Part shown: positions 13,623 through 13,743 of the stretch, piece after piece
How positions within the stretch are numbered: position 1 is the first letter of the stretch
Layout of the letters: every line of letters starts with the position of its first letter
NCBI GenBank assembly: GCA_007136595.1
Contig: SLGQ01000088.1
Span: forward strand, 1 to 13,743
Reading direction: 5' to 3'
Length of the DNA: 13,743 nt
Origin: Candidatus Sumerlaeota bacterium
GTDB lineage: Bacteria; UBP6; UBA1177
The notes under the pieces: generated by a model
The model's input: the letters and a program-made list of their open reading frames with translations, nothing else
What the model was told of the DNA's origin: nothing
The model's database searches: none
Made by a program: the position numbers and the translations under genes

Positions 13623-13743
13623 CAAAACCATTCTCGAAAAACAGGGGTCAGTTATTCCCTTTAAAGTCAAGTAAAAATTGTTTCATTTTTTTCTCCGATA
13701 TTGACAGGTTGTAAATTTTCTATATTGTTGTTTTGAGCAGTCT

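Noticed and set aside
13701..13726. TTGACA and TATATT as a rightward promoter at the window end
   Set aside because: The spacer is only 14 nt, too short for a usual sigma70 promoter, and no following gene can be seen in the window.

Overview
This is a 13.7 kb stretch of an AT-rich Gram-negative bacterial chromosome. The envelope type is inferred from three predicted lipoproteins, two of which belong to the normally periplasmic aryl-sulfate sulfotransferase (ASST) family. The acidic Asp/Thr/Ser linker after a lipobox cysteine and the paired ASST-like lipoproteins recall Myxococcota/'Deltaproteobacteria' or related uncultured phyla, but the window holds no marker that fixes the phylum.

Layout. 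(1) 158-1567, plus strand: a lipoprotein of the UshA/CpdB 5'-nucleotidase family. It converges, with a 4-nt gap, on (2) a minus-strand cluster read from right to left: alanine racemase (7042-5894), tryptophanyl-tRNA synthetase (5834-4851), a full-length ASST-like lipoprotein (4800-2995) and a second, divergent ASST-like lipoprotein (3002-1572). The last two overlap by 8 nt. A well-formed sigma70-type promoter lies about 60 nt upstream of the racemase, so the four genes could be one transcript joining two housekeeping genes to two surface or periplasmic enzymes. (3) 8238-7255, minus strand: an Rpn-family PD-(D/E)XK nuclease with nine in-frame 12-bp repeats encoding IE(Q/K)G. (4) About 8300-8880: a non-coding island of G+C-rich inverted repeats of at least two families, lying between divergent genes. 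(5) 8948-11714, plus strand: a tldD-tldE pair encoding a two-subunit metalloprotease. (6) 11748-13622: an apparently intact IS66-family insertion sequence with one transposase gene, perfect 20-bp terminal inverted repeats and no visible target duplication. (7) The last 120 bases hold no gene that can be supported.

Functionally, most genes are ordinary housekeeping or family-level enzymes. The parts most worth a second look are the translationally coupled pair of dissimilar ASST-like lipoproteins, the nested repeat island, the racemase's active-site substitutions and the structured non-coding left arm of the IS66 element. I found no CRISPR array, tRNA, rRNA, toxin-antitoxin pair or clear defence system, and no strong evidence of an undescribed multi-gene system.
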